A DNA stretch of 64,000 nt from assembly GCF_900156675.1 (NCBI RefSeq), contig NZ_FTOH01000001.1, positions 434,001 to 498,000 on the forward strand. Reading direction: 5' to 3'. This stretch comes from Thalassolituus maritimus (GTDB lineage Bacteria; Pseudomonadota; Gammaproteobacteria; Pseudomonadales; Oceanobacteraceae). Shown here piece by piece: positions 35,000 through 42,898 of this stretch. Every line of letters begins with the position of its first letter. Within the stretch, counting starts at the first letter, position 1. Both the position numbers and the translations under genes were made by a program. Below the pieces are notes generated by a model. It was not told the origin of the DNA, did no database searches, and worked only from the letters and a program-made list of their open reading frames with translations.

Positions 35000-36176
35000 G
35001 GTCAGATGTCAGCCTGTATGTGTCCTGCGCGATCATGCGCTCTTCGTCGGTAGGTACAACCATCACCAGGGGGGTGCCCTGTTCACTGATTCGTCCGGTT
35101 TCGTTGCCGTTCGATTGGTTAAAGTCGCTGTTGAGGCGATATGGAATATTCTTCCAGCACGCCAGAATACGCTGACGGATATTGGCCGCATGCTCGCCAA
35201 TACCGCCGGTGAATACGACTGCATCGGTGTGTGTGAAGTTAGTGCTGAGTGCAGCAAGATGACGGGCAGTACGGAAGCAAAATGCATCAATCGCGCGCTG
35301 AGCAGCCTCATCCCCCTCGGATTCCGCTTCAAGGAGAGTTCGCATATCGTTGCTGAGTCCACCAGACATCCCCAGTAATCCACTCTCGCGGTTCAGCGTA
35401 TTCATCAAGTCATCGAGTGGCTGTTTTGTGGTCTCACTCATAAACTCAATCAGCCCTGGGTCAATATCACCACTGCGGGTGCCCATCACCAGGCCCTCGA
35501 GGGGAGTCAGCCCCATGGTTGTGTCAACAGATTTGCCCTGGCGGATTGCACAGGCACTGCAGCCATTGCCTAAGTGAGCAATGATCAGATTGAGGTCTTC
35601 GGGCGACTGCTGCAACCGCCGTGCGGTCTCGGCAGCAACGAAGCGATAACTGGTGCCGTGAAATCCATAACGACGGACGCCATATTCTTCGTACCAGGCG
35701 TAGGGCACGCCATAGAGGTACGTCGACTCAGGGATGGTCTGGTGAAATGCGGTATCAAAGACAGCAACGTTGGGCACGCCCGGGAGTAATTCACCGCAGA
35801 GTTCGATCCCCATCAGGTTCATCGGATTATGCAGTGGTGCCAGTCCGGAAACTTTCCTGAGCTCGGCAATGGTGTGCTGATCCAGCGTGCAGCTCTCGAT
35901 GAAAGATTCGCCGCCATGGACAACCCGGTGACCAATGCCTCTGAGTCCCTTGAGCTGGGATTCCGCGGCCTTGATGAATGCGGTCAGTGCGGCATTGTGA
36001 TCCATACTTCCCGAGGTCTGAAGTTCGATCTGACCTGAGACAGACAATGAAGCTTGTTCTGTACCCAGGCGCTCGGCGTTAGCCTCTATAACAGGGGTGG
36101 TTTCTTCAGCGCTATTGTATAGGGCAAGCTTAAGGGAGGAGCTGCCACAGTTAACTACCAGTACCGAGCCTTCCAT
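34992..36176 (-). CDS. ackA: acetate kinase
   Basis: 394 residues with GGAG before the ATG. Phosphate and nucleotide motifs are present: VNCGSSSLKLAL at the N-terminus, YGFHGTSYRFV, HLGNGCSACAI, the glycine loop SGDIDPGLIEF, and VVFTGGIGEHA. It converts acetyl phosphate and ADP to acetate and ATP, the second half of the Pta-AckA pathway. The pta gene overlaps by 8 bp downstream; a PilZ-like gene sits 37 bases upstream. Confidence 0.96.
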   Translation of the reverse strand: MEGSVLVVNCGSSSLKLALYNSAEETTPVIEANAERLGTEQASLSVSGQIELQTSGSMDHNAALTAFIKAAESQLKGLRGIGHRVVHGGESFIESCTLDQHTIAELRKVSGLAPLHNPMNLMGIELCGELLPGVPNVAVFDTAFHQTIPESTYLYGVPYAWYEEYGVRRYGFHGTSYRFVAAETARRLQQSPEDLNLIIAHLGNGCSACAIRQGKSVDTTMGLTPLEGLVMGTRSGDIDPGLIEFMSETTKQPLDDLMNTLNRESGLLGMSGGLSNDMRTLLEAESEGDEAAQRAIDAFCFRTARHLAALSTNFTHTDAVVFTGGIGEHAANIRQRILACWKNIPYRLNSDFNQSNGNETGRISEQGTPLVMVVPTDEERMIAQDTYRLTSDHD

Positions 36177-36213
36177 CGGTGTATTTATCTCCTGTCCGTA
36201 AGGTGAGTCGGGT

Positions 36214-36549
36214 TTACTCAGGCCGTATATCCTGGCTTGCCAGGTACCCCAGTAATCTCAAGGTGATATCGCCGTCGTGCCTTAAAAGCCGCTCTTTATG
36301 GAAGCGGAGGCTGTAACGGCTGCCCTGTGTCCCGGGTTCTGCGCGAACGATCTGAGCCGGGATATTCTTTAATTCATGTTCTGCAGCGGAAATCGTCAGG
36401 TTGACCCGGGCGCCGATGGGCATTTGTCCCTGGCTGATGACGGTCATGCCGTCGGTAGAAAGCCAGGTTACGGTGCCTGAGATACTGCGTCGCTTCAGAG
36501 GAAGCCAGTGATGACGTATGAGCGTGACCTCGATATGTGACTCTGTCAT
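36214..36549 (-). CDS. PilZ-like small protein
   Basis: 111 residues. The core (RRSISGTVTWLSTDGMTVISQGQMPIGARVNLTISAAEHEL) has the beta-barrel rhythm of a PilZ domain, and the SISGTVTWLSTDG turn matches the D/N-x-S-x-x-G region loosely. A canonical RxxxR is not obvious (KRRSIS is nearest), so c-di-GMP binding is unproven. The start overlaps the bax-like stop by 4 bp (ATGA). It precedes ackA in the operon. Confidence 0.55.
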   Translation of the reverse strand: MTESHIEVTLIRHHWLPLKRRSISGTVTWLSTDGMTVISQGQMPIGARVNLTISAAEHELKNIPAQIVRAEPGTQGSRYSLRFHKERLLRHDGDITLRLLGYLASQDIRPE

Positions 36550-37340
36550 GAATCAGAGGTTTCCGGCTGATCGTACTTTCCCAGTTTGTTGAATCTGATC
36601 ATGCTGCGCACTTCATCTATATATTCATGGCCTCGCTCGGAATAACTTTCGAGCCCACCGGCGACCACAGTGCCGCTGGCAAAGCCTTTGTTTTTCATTG
36701 CTTCTGAGCGGATACGGCGTAATTCGCGGTACGCGTCATGGCGGTTAATGTTCAACATGTAGCTGCGTACGCTGGCGTAGGGGCTCTTGAAAGAGGCTAC
36801 CTCGTGGAATGCGTCGCCAGCTCGCTGCTCAGGCACAATACCGCAGCCCTTGCTGAAGCACCACTGACCAAACAGATTGTTACCTTTCACTGCAAACCTT
36901 GAGGTTCCCCAGGCTGATTCGTTGGCCGCCTGTGCCATGGCCAGGCTTGGCGGAACCGGAGCTACACGCACTAACAGGCGTTCTACCAGCTTGCTGGTTT
37001 CTTTCACGTCTTCGAGCCGGTACTTTGAGGCCAGCGTTTGAAGAAACTCGTTCGCGTCGTCATCCAGCTCGTCGTACTTCCCATACTCCTTGATAGCGAG
37101 CAAGGCCGAACGCTCGGCCATGATCTCCCTATTTGCCTCATCGGCCAGGCGTTCGATAAAGGAGAAAAAGGCCTGTTTCTTCTCTTTGACATTGGTGTAG
37201 GAGGAAAAGTCCGGGAGTTTCTCTTTGCTGATCGTTTTATCAACGGTGAAGTCTGTCGCGACGTCCAGTTGATTACTGCAACCGGAAAAGAGAAAAGCCG
37301 CCATTGCGAGGCCATACAGGCAGATCGTACGTACGAACAT
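36546..37340 (-). CDS. Bax-like glucosaminidase lipoprotein
   Basis: About 264 residues from the ATG at 37340, supported by AGGAG 8 bases upstream. The leader ends in FLFSGC, a lipobox-like site, so it is probably an outer-membrane lipoprotein. The C-terminal half (AMAQAANESAWGTSRFAVKGNNLFGQW...) has the LytG/glucosaminidase fold: catalytic Glu in ANESAWG and the GNNLFGQW tract. These enzymes cleave the GlcNAc-MurNAc linkage of peptidoglycan. It heads the bax-like/PilZ-like/ackA/pta/yihG block. The upstream 335 bases are AT-rich. Confidence 0.85.
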   Translation of the reverse strand: MFVRTICLYGLAMAAFLFSGCSNQLDVATDFTVDKTISKEKLPDFSSYTNVKEKKQAFFSFIERLADEANREIMAERSALLAIKEYGKYDELDDDANEFLQTLASKYRLEDVKETSKLVERLLVRVAPVPPSLAMAQAANESAWGTSRFAVKGNNLFGQWCFSKGCGIVPEQRAGDAFHEVASFKSPYASVRSYMLNINRHDAYRELRRIRSEAMKNKGFASGTVVAGGLESYSERGHEYIDEVRSMIRFNKLGKYDQPETSDS

Positions 37341-37675
37341 AGGGAGAAACTCCTGTTGAAAACATGAACTTAGTTTATCAGGTTCCTCTACAGGGGTTGA
37401 AGATGCCGGTAACAATGGCTTTTTGCCAGCCATAGGGATTGCTTGAAATAGGACAAATCGGGTAAGGGTTGACAATAAACTGACGAAAAAAAGCGCCTAA
37501 CTTTTAATTAAACTGACGTCCAGTAATTAATCGTTAAATTTTATTAACAAGCCGCAAGAATACGATATGCTGGCCGATAATATTCAAGGCAGGTTTGAGA
37601 GTCATCAGCGCAGACAGTGAACGGTTTTGCGACTCAGGCCAGCCCAACTTGGACAACGGTCGGGGCGCCGGATTT
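37341..37675. other. intergenic region between divergent bax-like and diguanylate cyclase genes
   Basis: About 335 bases. The central part (37495-37570) is AT-rich with several TTAA/AATTA tracts and must hold the divergent promoters. I see TTGACA at 37469-37474, but no -10 box at the right spacing, so I do not call a promoter. No RNA gene or repeat is visible. Confidence 0.5.
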
Positions 37676-38614
37676 ATGGCAACAGAACCCATTATTTTGA
37701 TTGCAGACGAAACTTTGTCTGTGCAGGCTCAGCTTGGTGAAGCGCTGGGTAAGCAAGTATCGCTGGTAAGCGCGATGAATCAGGAGCAACTGGATTACTG
37801 GATCGATCAACCAGACCGCAAGCCAGACCTGTTAGTTGTAGATCAGAATTTTACCGGACAGCAATTGTCGCGTTTCTGCCATTACTGGAAGCAGGACCCT
37901 GAAACCCGTCAGATCGGTCTGATTGTGATGGGCCCTGATGATGACGATGTGGAAATTTCTTCACTGGGTGCAGGTGCCGATGCGTATCTGCGTAAGCCGC
38001 TTAATTCTCAACTGTGTCGTATCCGGATTGATCAGCTGCTGGCAACGCGCAAAGAAATGCAGCGTCTGGAATCATTGTCTGTTACTGATGGCCTGACCGG
38101 TATTGCAAACCGTCGCTATTTCGATGATTTTCTGAAAGCTGAATGGCTGAGAGCGAAGCGTGAGGGCGGCAATATTGGCCTGATCATGGTGGATATCGAT
38201 CATTTCAAAGCGTTCAACGACCACTATGGTCACCTTGAGGGCGATCACTGTCTGCAGAAAGTAGCAGCGACGCTGAAAGAGCAGGTGCAGCGCCCGCGGG
38301 ATCTGGTCGCCCGTTTTGGCGGTGAAGAATTCGCTGTGGTTCTGCCATCCATTCATTTTGACGGCATGAAGGTCGTTGCGGACCGAATCCGGTCGTCGCT
38401 GACCGAAGCAGCAATGCCTCACGAAGCGTCAGATACGAGCGACATCCTAACGGTAAGTATGGGATTAGCCTGGGCGGAGCCGTCTTCGTCAGACAGTATG
38501 GATGCGTTAATTGAGGCGGCAGATGAAGCCTTGTATGCCGCTAAAGCGGGTGGACGGAATCGTTACAGCGAAACGGTTGATCTCGCCTCTGTCCGGTCGT
38601 TAATGACCAATTGA
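37676..38614 (+). CDS. PleD-like receiver-GGDEF diguanylate cyclase
   Basis: 312 residues from the ATG at 37676 (the frame is open to 37595 but the leader looks non-coding). Residues 5-125 form a receiver: phospho-acceptor D56 in LVVDQNFT, Lys in YLRKPL; the acidic pair is reduced to ADE. The GGDEF domain starts at GLTGIANRR, with DIDHFKAFNDHYGH and the active loop RFGGEEF; an RPRD five residues before the loop fits the inhibitory RxxD site. It should make c-di-GMP when phosphorylated. It converges on olsB over a hairpin. Confidence 0.9.
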   Translation: MATEPIILIADETLSVQAQLGEALGKQVSLVSAMNQEQLDYWIDQPDRKPDLLVVDQNFTGQQLSRFCHYWKQDPETRQIGLIVMGPDDDDVEISSLGAGADAYLRKPLNSQLCRIRIDQLLATRKEMQRLESLSVTDGLTGIANRRYFDDFLKAEWLRAKREGGNIGLIMVDIDHFKAFNDHYGHLEGDHCLQKVAATLKEQVQRPRDLVARFGGEEFAVVLPSIHFDGMKVVADRIRSSLTEAAMPHEASDTSDILTVSMGLAWAEPSSSDSMDALIEAADEALYAAKAGGRNRYSETVDLASVRSLMTN

Positions 38615-38615
38615 A

Positions 38616-38643
38616 AGACAGGGGGCAATTAGCCCCACTGTCT
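38616..38643. terminator. hairpin between convergent cyclase and olsB genes
   Basis: AGACAG-GGGGC and GCCCC-T-CTGTCT-type arms pair with one bulged base around an AATTA loop. It lies in the 35-base gap between two convergent stops. On the minus strand the stem is followed by TTTC; on the plus strand by GATTCTT. A shared, imperfect terminator is plausible. Confidence 0.5.
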
Positions 38644-38649
38644 GATTCT

Positions 38650-39405
38650 TCAGCCGCGCAGAATGCGGCTGAGGAAGCGGTAGTTCATATCTTCCCGGCG
38701 CAGCAGAATCATAGCGTCGGCGACTCCGAAGTCTGCATCCAGGTACGGTTCACCACAGATTTTTACGCCAATTCTCAGGTAGGCCTTCAGCAATGACGGC
38801 ACCAGAGACTTCCCGTCGAGTTCGGTGCTGGTCGCAGGTACCGGAATTTTTGGCACAGCGCGCAGGTTATCAGGGGTCATGTGCTTCTCACGCAGATGAT
38901 CCATGATGGCGTTGGCCTGCTCGAAACCACCAGATACAGGAATTGAACAACACCCCATCAGATAGTCGATGCGATTGACTTCCATGTACTCGGCGAGGAA
39001 TCCCCAGAGGTAGCCAATGGCGGCCCCGGTGCGGAAATCGGGATCAACACAGGTACGACCGATTTCCATGTACGTCTTGCCCGGCTTCAGGACTTGACTC
39101 AGATCAAACTCGGTAGACGAATAGAAGCCGCCGGCGCGTGCTGCCAAGTCATTGGTCAGGATACGGCTGTAGGCCACAATGGTATCCGTCTCGTTGTCCT
39201 TTACGATCAGGTGCATGCAGATGTCATCGAAGCGATCTTTATCGATGCCCATGTCTGCGCCCTGAACGTCTGCACCCATGTCTTCGGCAAAAACACGGTA
39301 TCGCAGCTCAAGCGCCTGACGAATCTCACGCGGATCTGAAGTAATGCGTGCCACCATGCCGGTTGCTGGTTCAGTGGCTCTCAGTTGGGCATTAGACTGT
39401 GCCAT
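38650..39405 (-). CDS. olsB: OlsB-type N-acyltransferase (ornithine lipid first step), GNAT fold
   Basis: 251 residues from the ATG at 39405, with AGGAAA upstream. The N-terminal 170 residues match the PF13444 GNAT domain of OlsB: ALELRYRVFAEDMGAD, HLIVKD, EIGRTCVDPDFRTGAAI and YLMGCCSIPVSGG. OlsB transfers a 3-hydroxyacyl chain from ACP to ornithine. The C-terminal part (VPSLLKAYLRIGVKICGEPYLDADFG) is typical of the family. OlsA, the second acyltransferase, is not adjacent; an unlinked YihG-type enzyme lies 6 kb away. It could also act on another amine, as some OlsB-like proteins do. Confidence 0.8.
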   Translation of the reverse strand: MAQSNAQLRATEPATGMVARITSDPREIRQALELRYRVFAEDMGADVQGADMGIDKDRFDDICMHLIVKDNETDTIVAYSRILTNDLAARAGGFYSSTEFDLSQVLKPGKTYMEIGRTCVDPDFRTGAAIGYLWGFLAEYMEVNRIDYLMGCCSIPVSGGFEQANAIMDHLREKHMTPDNLRAVPKIPVPATSTELDGKSLVPSLLKAYLRIGVKICGEPYLDADFGVADAMILLRREDMNYRFLSRILRG

Positions 39406-39537
39406 GTGTTTTCCTGTTTCTTTTTTCACGCCGGAATTTATAACAGTTCTGTGACAAACGGATGACATTTCCGTGCAGAACCTTACCTCTCGTGTGGCCT
39501 GTCAGAAAGCGGCTATCCTAAGTGCATGGAGGTAATT

Positions 39538-40101
39538 ATGAAACCTTTGTTACAGATATTTTTATTGTTTTTCTGTGCGTCTTCACACGCCGTCCCTTAT
39601 ATCAGTCCGGAAGCAGCGATTGAGGTGCTCAATCGTGATTATGCAGGTGAAACTTTATACTGGAAACCAGCGTCCCTGCCATTGACTCTATCGCAGTCAG
39701 ATCGCAGCGCTGAGGCCAGTCAGCTGGCTGAACTCTTTGAGATGGCGTTGATTGGGCGGGAGAGGCGCATATCCACCGAAGAGATAGAAAAGGGGCGCAA
39801 GCGTGTGGTCGTTGGCTGGCGTTACTACTGGTTAGATGACGCAGGTGCTGGGGTGTCATACGGTACACGGCGTATAAAGTCGCTGGTGACGATGACGGAT
39901 CCGATCGAGCGTGATGCTCGCTGGTTTGTTGAAGTAAATATCCGGTGGTTTGTCGACGGTCTGGCAGGCTGGATCAGCGAGCCGGTCTTCAGGCGTGCAA
40001 GACCTCTCAGGCGCGCTATGGAGTCCGAAGAAAAGCCCTTTGAAGCGACCCTTTACCTTGAGTACGTCGATCACCACTGGCGTTTGTGGCAGCCAGAGTA
40101 G
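39538..40101 (+). CDS. exported hypothetical protein
   Basis: 187 residues from the ATG at 39538, which has a GGAGG 5 bases upstream; an ATG at 39526 overlaps that site. A signal peptide ends ASSHA|VPY. The mature part has VVVGWRYYWLDDAGAGVSYGT and a long beta-rich middle with many Trp and Arg residues. No membrane helix. I do not recognise the family. Confidence 0.6.
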   Translation: MKPLLQIFLLFFCASSHAVPYISPEAAIEVLNRDYAGETLYWKPASLPLTLSQSDRSAEASQLAELFEMALIGRERRISTEEIEKGRKRVVVGWRYYWLDDAGAGVSYGTRRIKSLVTMTDPIERDARWFVEVNIRWFVDGLAGWISEPVFRRARPLRRAMESEEKPFEATLYLEYVDHHWRLWQPE

Positions 40102-40164
40102 GTCTGGTGCCACATCGCTCGATACATCGTTCGATACATAGCTCTGGCAGGGCGATAAAGCGAT

Positions 40165-41541
40165 TCAGATGGCCTTAGAAAACCGCCGAGTTTCGTTCTC
40201 ATCCCGGTATGCATCAAACGCCATACATACCTGACGGACCATCAGGCGTCCGGCATTGGTAACACTGATGGCTTCACTCGTAACCGTCACCAGTCCATCC
40301 TTTTCCATTTCACGCAATTGTTCTGTCGAGCGACTCAGATAGGAGCGGCTGTCGATGGCAAAGAGTGTATTCAGATCATCGAACTTAACCGTCAGATGAC
40401 AGAGCAGGCTCATAATGACTGTCTTTCTGATCAGGTCGTCTGTGGTTGATGAAACTTGCCGCATCGTTGGAAGCAGCCCCTTGTTGAGTTGCTCGCCCCA
40501 GTTGCCCAGGTCCGTCTGGTTCTGGAAAAAAGAAGAGCCAATCTGACTGATGGAAGACACGCCGAAGCCGATCAGGTCACAGTTACCATGAGTGGTGTAG
40601 CCCTGGAAGTTACGGTGTAGCTTGCCTTTCTGTTGAGCAATGGCCAGCTCATCGTCCGGTAGGGCGAAGTGGTCCATACCTATGTATTGATAGCCCGCTT
40701 GATCGAGCCTGGTGATGGCCGTACCGAAGATGGCCAGCTTCTCAGGCGCATCCGGGAGGTCCTCTGAGTTAATGCGACGCTGAGGCATAAAACGCTCTGG
40801 CAGGTGAGCGTAATTAAAGATGGAGAGTCTGTCCGGGCGCATATCGATGATGCGCTCCAGTGTCTCGGCAAAGGTTGATCGGGTCTGGTGAGGTAAACCA
40901 TAGATAAGATCAATATTAATAGACCTGAACCCCAGCGCCCGCGCGTCTCGCATCACAGCCTCAATCATTTCCTCTGGCTGAACACGGTTCACAGCAATCT
41001 GCACACGCTCGTTCAGATCCTGAACACCAAAGCTGACGCGGTTAAAGCCTAGGTCCCGTAGGGTCTTCAGGGTGTCAGGGCCCAGCTCTCGAGGGTCAAT
41101 TTCAATCGAGAAATCTGAACTCTCGTTATCCTGAAGGCTGAACCTCTGACGAACGTATGTCATCAGTTGTCGCAACTGATCATCACTCAGGTACGTTGGC
41201 GTGCCGCCCCCCAGGTGCAGTTGCTCAACCGGACGTGAGCGGTCAACCAATGCCGCTTTCAGATCGATTTCACGGTAAAGCTCTGCCAGGTAGGCTTCTG
41301 CGCGGTCTCTGTGTTTTGTCACTATTTTGTTGCAGCCGCAGTAGTAACAGACGTGACGGCAGAAAGGGATGTGAAAGTAGAGCGATAGTGGTTTATCAGA
41401 GTCAGCAGCCAGCGCGGAGCGCTCACAGGCATCAGATGTCGCCGGTGTAAATTCCACCGCTGTAGGATAAGAGGTGTATCTCGGCCCGGCGCGGTTATAA
41501 CGCTGGATCATCAGTGGGTCCCAGGTAAGGTGTTGCGACAT
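40165..41541 (-). CDS. hemN: oxygen-independent coproporphyrinogen III dehydrogenase
   Basis: 458 residues, a standard HemN length. The radical-SAM cluster motif is C61-x3-C65-x2-C68, with a fourth cysteine at C70 (CRHVCYYCGC) as in true HemN. HLGGGTPTYL binds SAM, and FGVQDLNERVQ, GFRSINIDLIYGLPHQT and YIGMDHFA follow. It decarboxylates coproporphyrinogen III to protoporphyrinogen IX without oxygen. The short and C-x2-C-lacking HemW homologues are excluded by the C-terminal domain. A possible Anr/Fnr site lies about 95 bases upstream. Confidence 0.95.
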   Translation of the reverse strand: MSQHLTWDPLMIQRYNRAGPRYTSYPTAVEFTPATSDACERSALAADSDKPLSLYFHIPFCRHVCYYCGCNKIVTKHRDRAEAYLAELYREIDLKAALVDRSRPVEQLHLGGGTPTYLSDDQLRQLMTYVRQRFSLQDNESSDFSIEIDPRELGPDTLKTLRDLGFNRVSFGVQDLNERVQIAVNRVQPEEMIEAVMRDARALGFRSINIDLIYGLPHQTRSTFAETLERIIDMRPDRLSIFNYAHLPERFMPQRRINSEDLPDAPEKLAIFGTAITRLDQAGYQYIGMDHFALPDDELAIAQQKGKLHRNFQGYTTHGNCDLIGFGVSSISQIGSSFFQNQTDLGNWGEQLNKGLLPTMRQVSSTTDDLIRKTVIMSLLCHLTVKFDDLNTLFAIDSRSYLSRSTEQLREMEKDGLVTVTSEAISVTNAGRLMVRQVCMAFDAYRDENETRRFSKAI

Positions 41542-41907
41542 GTGCTGGCCTGTTTTTTGAATATTTGAATAAGTATTGAAGAAGTAAGTGACGATGAATG
41601 AGCAGAAGAATACGCTTGCGATCAGCCGGGCATCTTGTCCTGAATCAAATCACGGGTAGATTCAAACGTCTCTTAGTCGGTTACTGATGGATGCTGCCAA
41701 CAGCCTGATGAGGAATTTGGCGGGTTTGGTCTGGTGCTGGACAGGATAGTCCCTTAAAGTGTGGGGGATTGTTGAGGTTAGGCCTCTAATGGCCTTGATT
41801 TTATCAATGATTGATCGTTTTATAGTCGCTTTCCTGACTATGTACATGAAGTGCAGCGAAAAATTCTAATAAACATGCGTACATGATTGGAGCATTTGGG
41901 GTCAGCT
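41542..41907. other. intergenic region between divergent hemN and tetR genes
   Basis: 366 bases without a gene. It holds the partial Anr-like site and the near-palindromes TTGATTTTATCAA (41795-41807) and ATGTACAT (41840-41847). The motif GTACATGA occurs twice on the plus strand, at 41842 and 41879, close to the tetR start; such a pair could be the TetR operator. No RNA gene or terminator is seen. Confidence 0.5.
41635..41648 (-). promoter_or_regulatory. candidate Anr/Fnr-type site upstream of hemN
   Basis: TTGTCCTGAATCAA matches the Fnr/Anr palindrome TTGAT-N4-ATCAA in one full half-site and three of five bases of the other. hemN is under Anr control in Pseudomonas, which is why I note it. 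The match is partial, so confidence is low. Confidence 0.3.
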
Positions 41908-42570
41908 ATGCCTAAAAAGCCGTTTACACCGGAAGAAATTGCCGCGCAGCGCGAACGAATTATGGACAGCGCGTCGCACGTGATGGCTGAGGTTGGCTTT
42001 CATCATCTGTCGATGCGAAAGCTGGCATCTCAACTCGGGATGACAGCAAGCAACATCTATAACTACTTCCCTAACAAAGAATCTCTGTTCGTTTTTACCC
42101 GTCGCCGCGGTTTTGAAATGGCGTTTCAGGATATTAACGAGCAGATGAGTCAGCATCTTGACCCGCGTTCGGCACTCTATAACTTTGCCGGGCACCTGAT
42201 TCAGTTTGCGCAGCGCTCACCGGGCTATTACCAGCTGATGTTCCAGCCACCTAAAATGACGCTGACAGACCCGGAAGTTGTCGATCGTGACGTGTTGCTT
42301 CAGGTGGATCGTCTGGCCGAAGAATGGCAGTCGCACCTGTTATCAATGCTGGCAGATGCGGTTCCGGCCATCTCTGCTGCTTCAGAAGCACGACAGAAAC
42401 AATTGGCGCTGTTTTTCGTTTCGTCCCTACATGGTCTCATTGATACTTACTACTACAAAGCCTTGCCGAAGCTACTCTCAGGCGTTGATCTGATTCCTGA
42501 TGATGTGGTCGAAACACACATTGGCTGGTTGCTGGCTTCCCTCGAACATCAGGCCGAGAGCATTCACTGA
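41908..42570 (+). CDS. TetR-family transcriptional regulator
   Basis: 220 residues from the ATG at 41908; the GGGG at 41898-41901 is a fair ribosome-binding site. The N-terminal HTH is MRKLASQLGMTASNIYNYFPNKESL, the TetR signature, and the C-terminal about 150 residues are a ligand-binding helix bundle of the kind often paired with metabolic or efflux operons. The ligand and targets are unknown; the repeated GTACATGA motif upstream may be its own operator. A short hairpin closes the gene. Confidence 0.88.
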   Translation: MPKKPFTPEEIAAQRERIMDSASHVMAEVGFHHLSMRKLASQLGMTASNIYNYFPNKESLFVFTRRRGFEMAFQDINEQMSQHLDPRSALYNFAGHLIQFAQRSPGYYQLMFQPPKMTLTDPEVVDRDVLLQVDRLAEEWQSHLLSMLADAVPAISAASEARQKQLALFFVSSLHGLIDTYYYKALPKLLSGVDLIPDDVVETHIGWLLASLEHQAESIH

Positions 42571-42582
42571 GGTCCCTCAGTG
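42565..42582. terminator. short hairpin at the tetR stop
   Basis: CACTGAGG and CCTCAGTG are perfect complements separated by two bases (effectively a seven-base stem with a four-base loop). It spans the tetR stop and lies in the 31-base gap to the convergent FlhB-like gene. No T-run follows. Confidence 0.4.
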
Positions 42583-42601
42583 CTTCGGTAACAGATCGGG
42601 T

Positions 42602-42898
42602 TTACTTGCTGCCTTTCGGTTGACCCGGAAGGCGGCCTTCTAAGCGATAAACGAAGGCCAGGATCTCAGCGATCACCTGATAGAGCTGCTCAGGAATTTC
42701 TTCCCCGACCTCAAGTTGCCCCAGCCAGGTGGCAAGTTCGGCATTCTCATACACCGGGACTTCGTGCGCGATGGCGACGGAAATGATGGCTTGTGCAAGA
42801 TCGTATTCGCCGCTGGCACTGACGTGAGGGGCGTGTTCGCCATCGTAGGCCAGAGCAATGGCTTCGGTTGCGTTCAGCAGGTGCTCAGGAATCGTCAT
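42602..42898 (-). CDS. FlhB C-terminal-domain-like protein (EscU/YscU/FlhB family, short)
   Basis: 98 residues from the ATG at 42898, which overlaps the fliK stop by 4 bp (ATGA). It matches the cytosolic C-terminal domain of FlhB without its membrane part: ALAYDGEHAPHVSASGEYDL in place of the ALRYD...KG region, IISVAIAHEVPVYENAELATWL, and VGEEIPEQLYQVIAEILAFVY. The NPTHxAVAL autocleavage loop is absent, so no self-cleavage is possible. Short FlhB-like proteins beside a FliK are known in Pseudomonas-like genomes and may help the export-substrate switch. It is translationally coupled to fliK. Confidence 0.8.
   Translation of the reverse strand: MTIPEHLLNATEAIALAYDGEHAPHVSASGEYDLAQAIISVAIAHEVPVYENAELATWLGQLEVGEEIPEQLYQVIAEILAFVYRLEGRLPGQPKGSK

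Noticed and set aside
41795-41807. Fnr-like palindrome TTGATTTTATCAA
   Set aside because: The spacer is three bases, where Fnr and Anr need four, so I only mention it.
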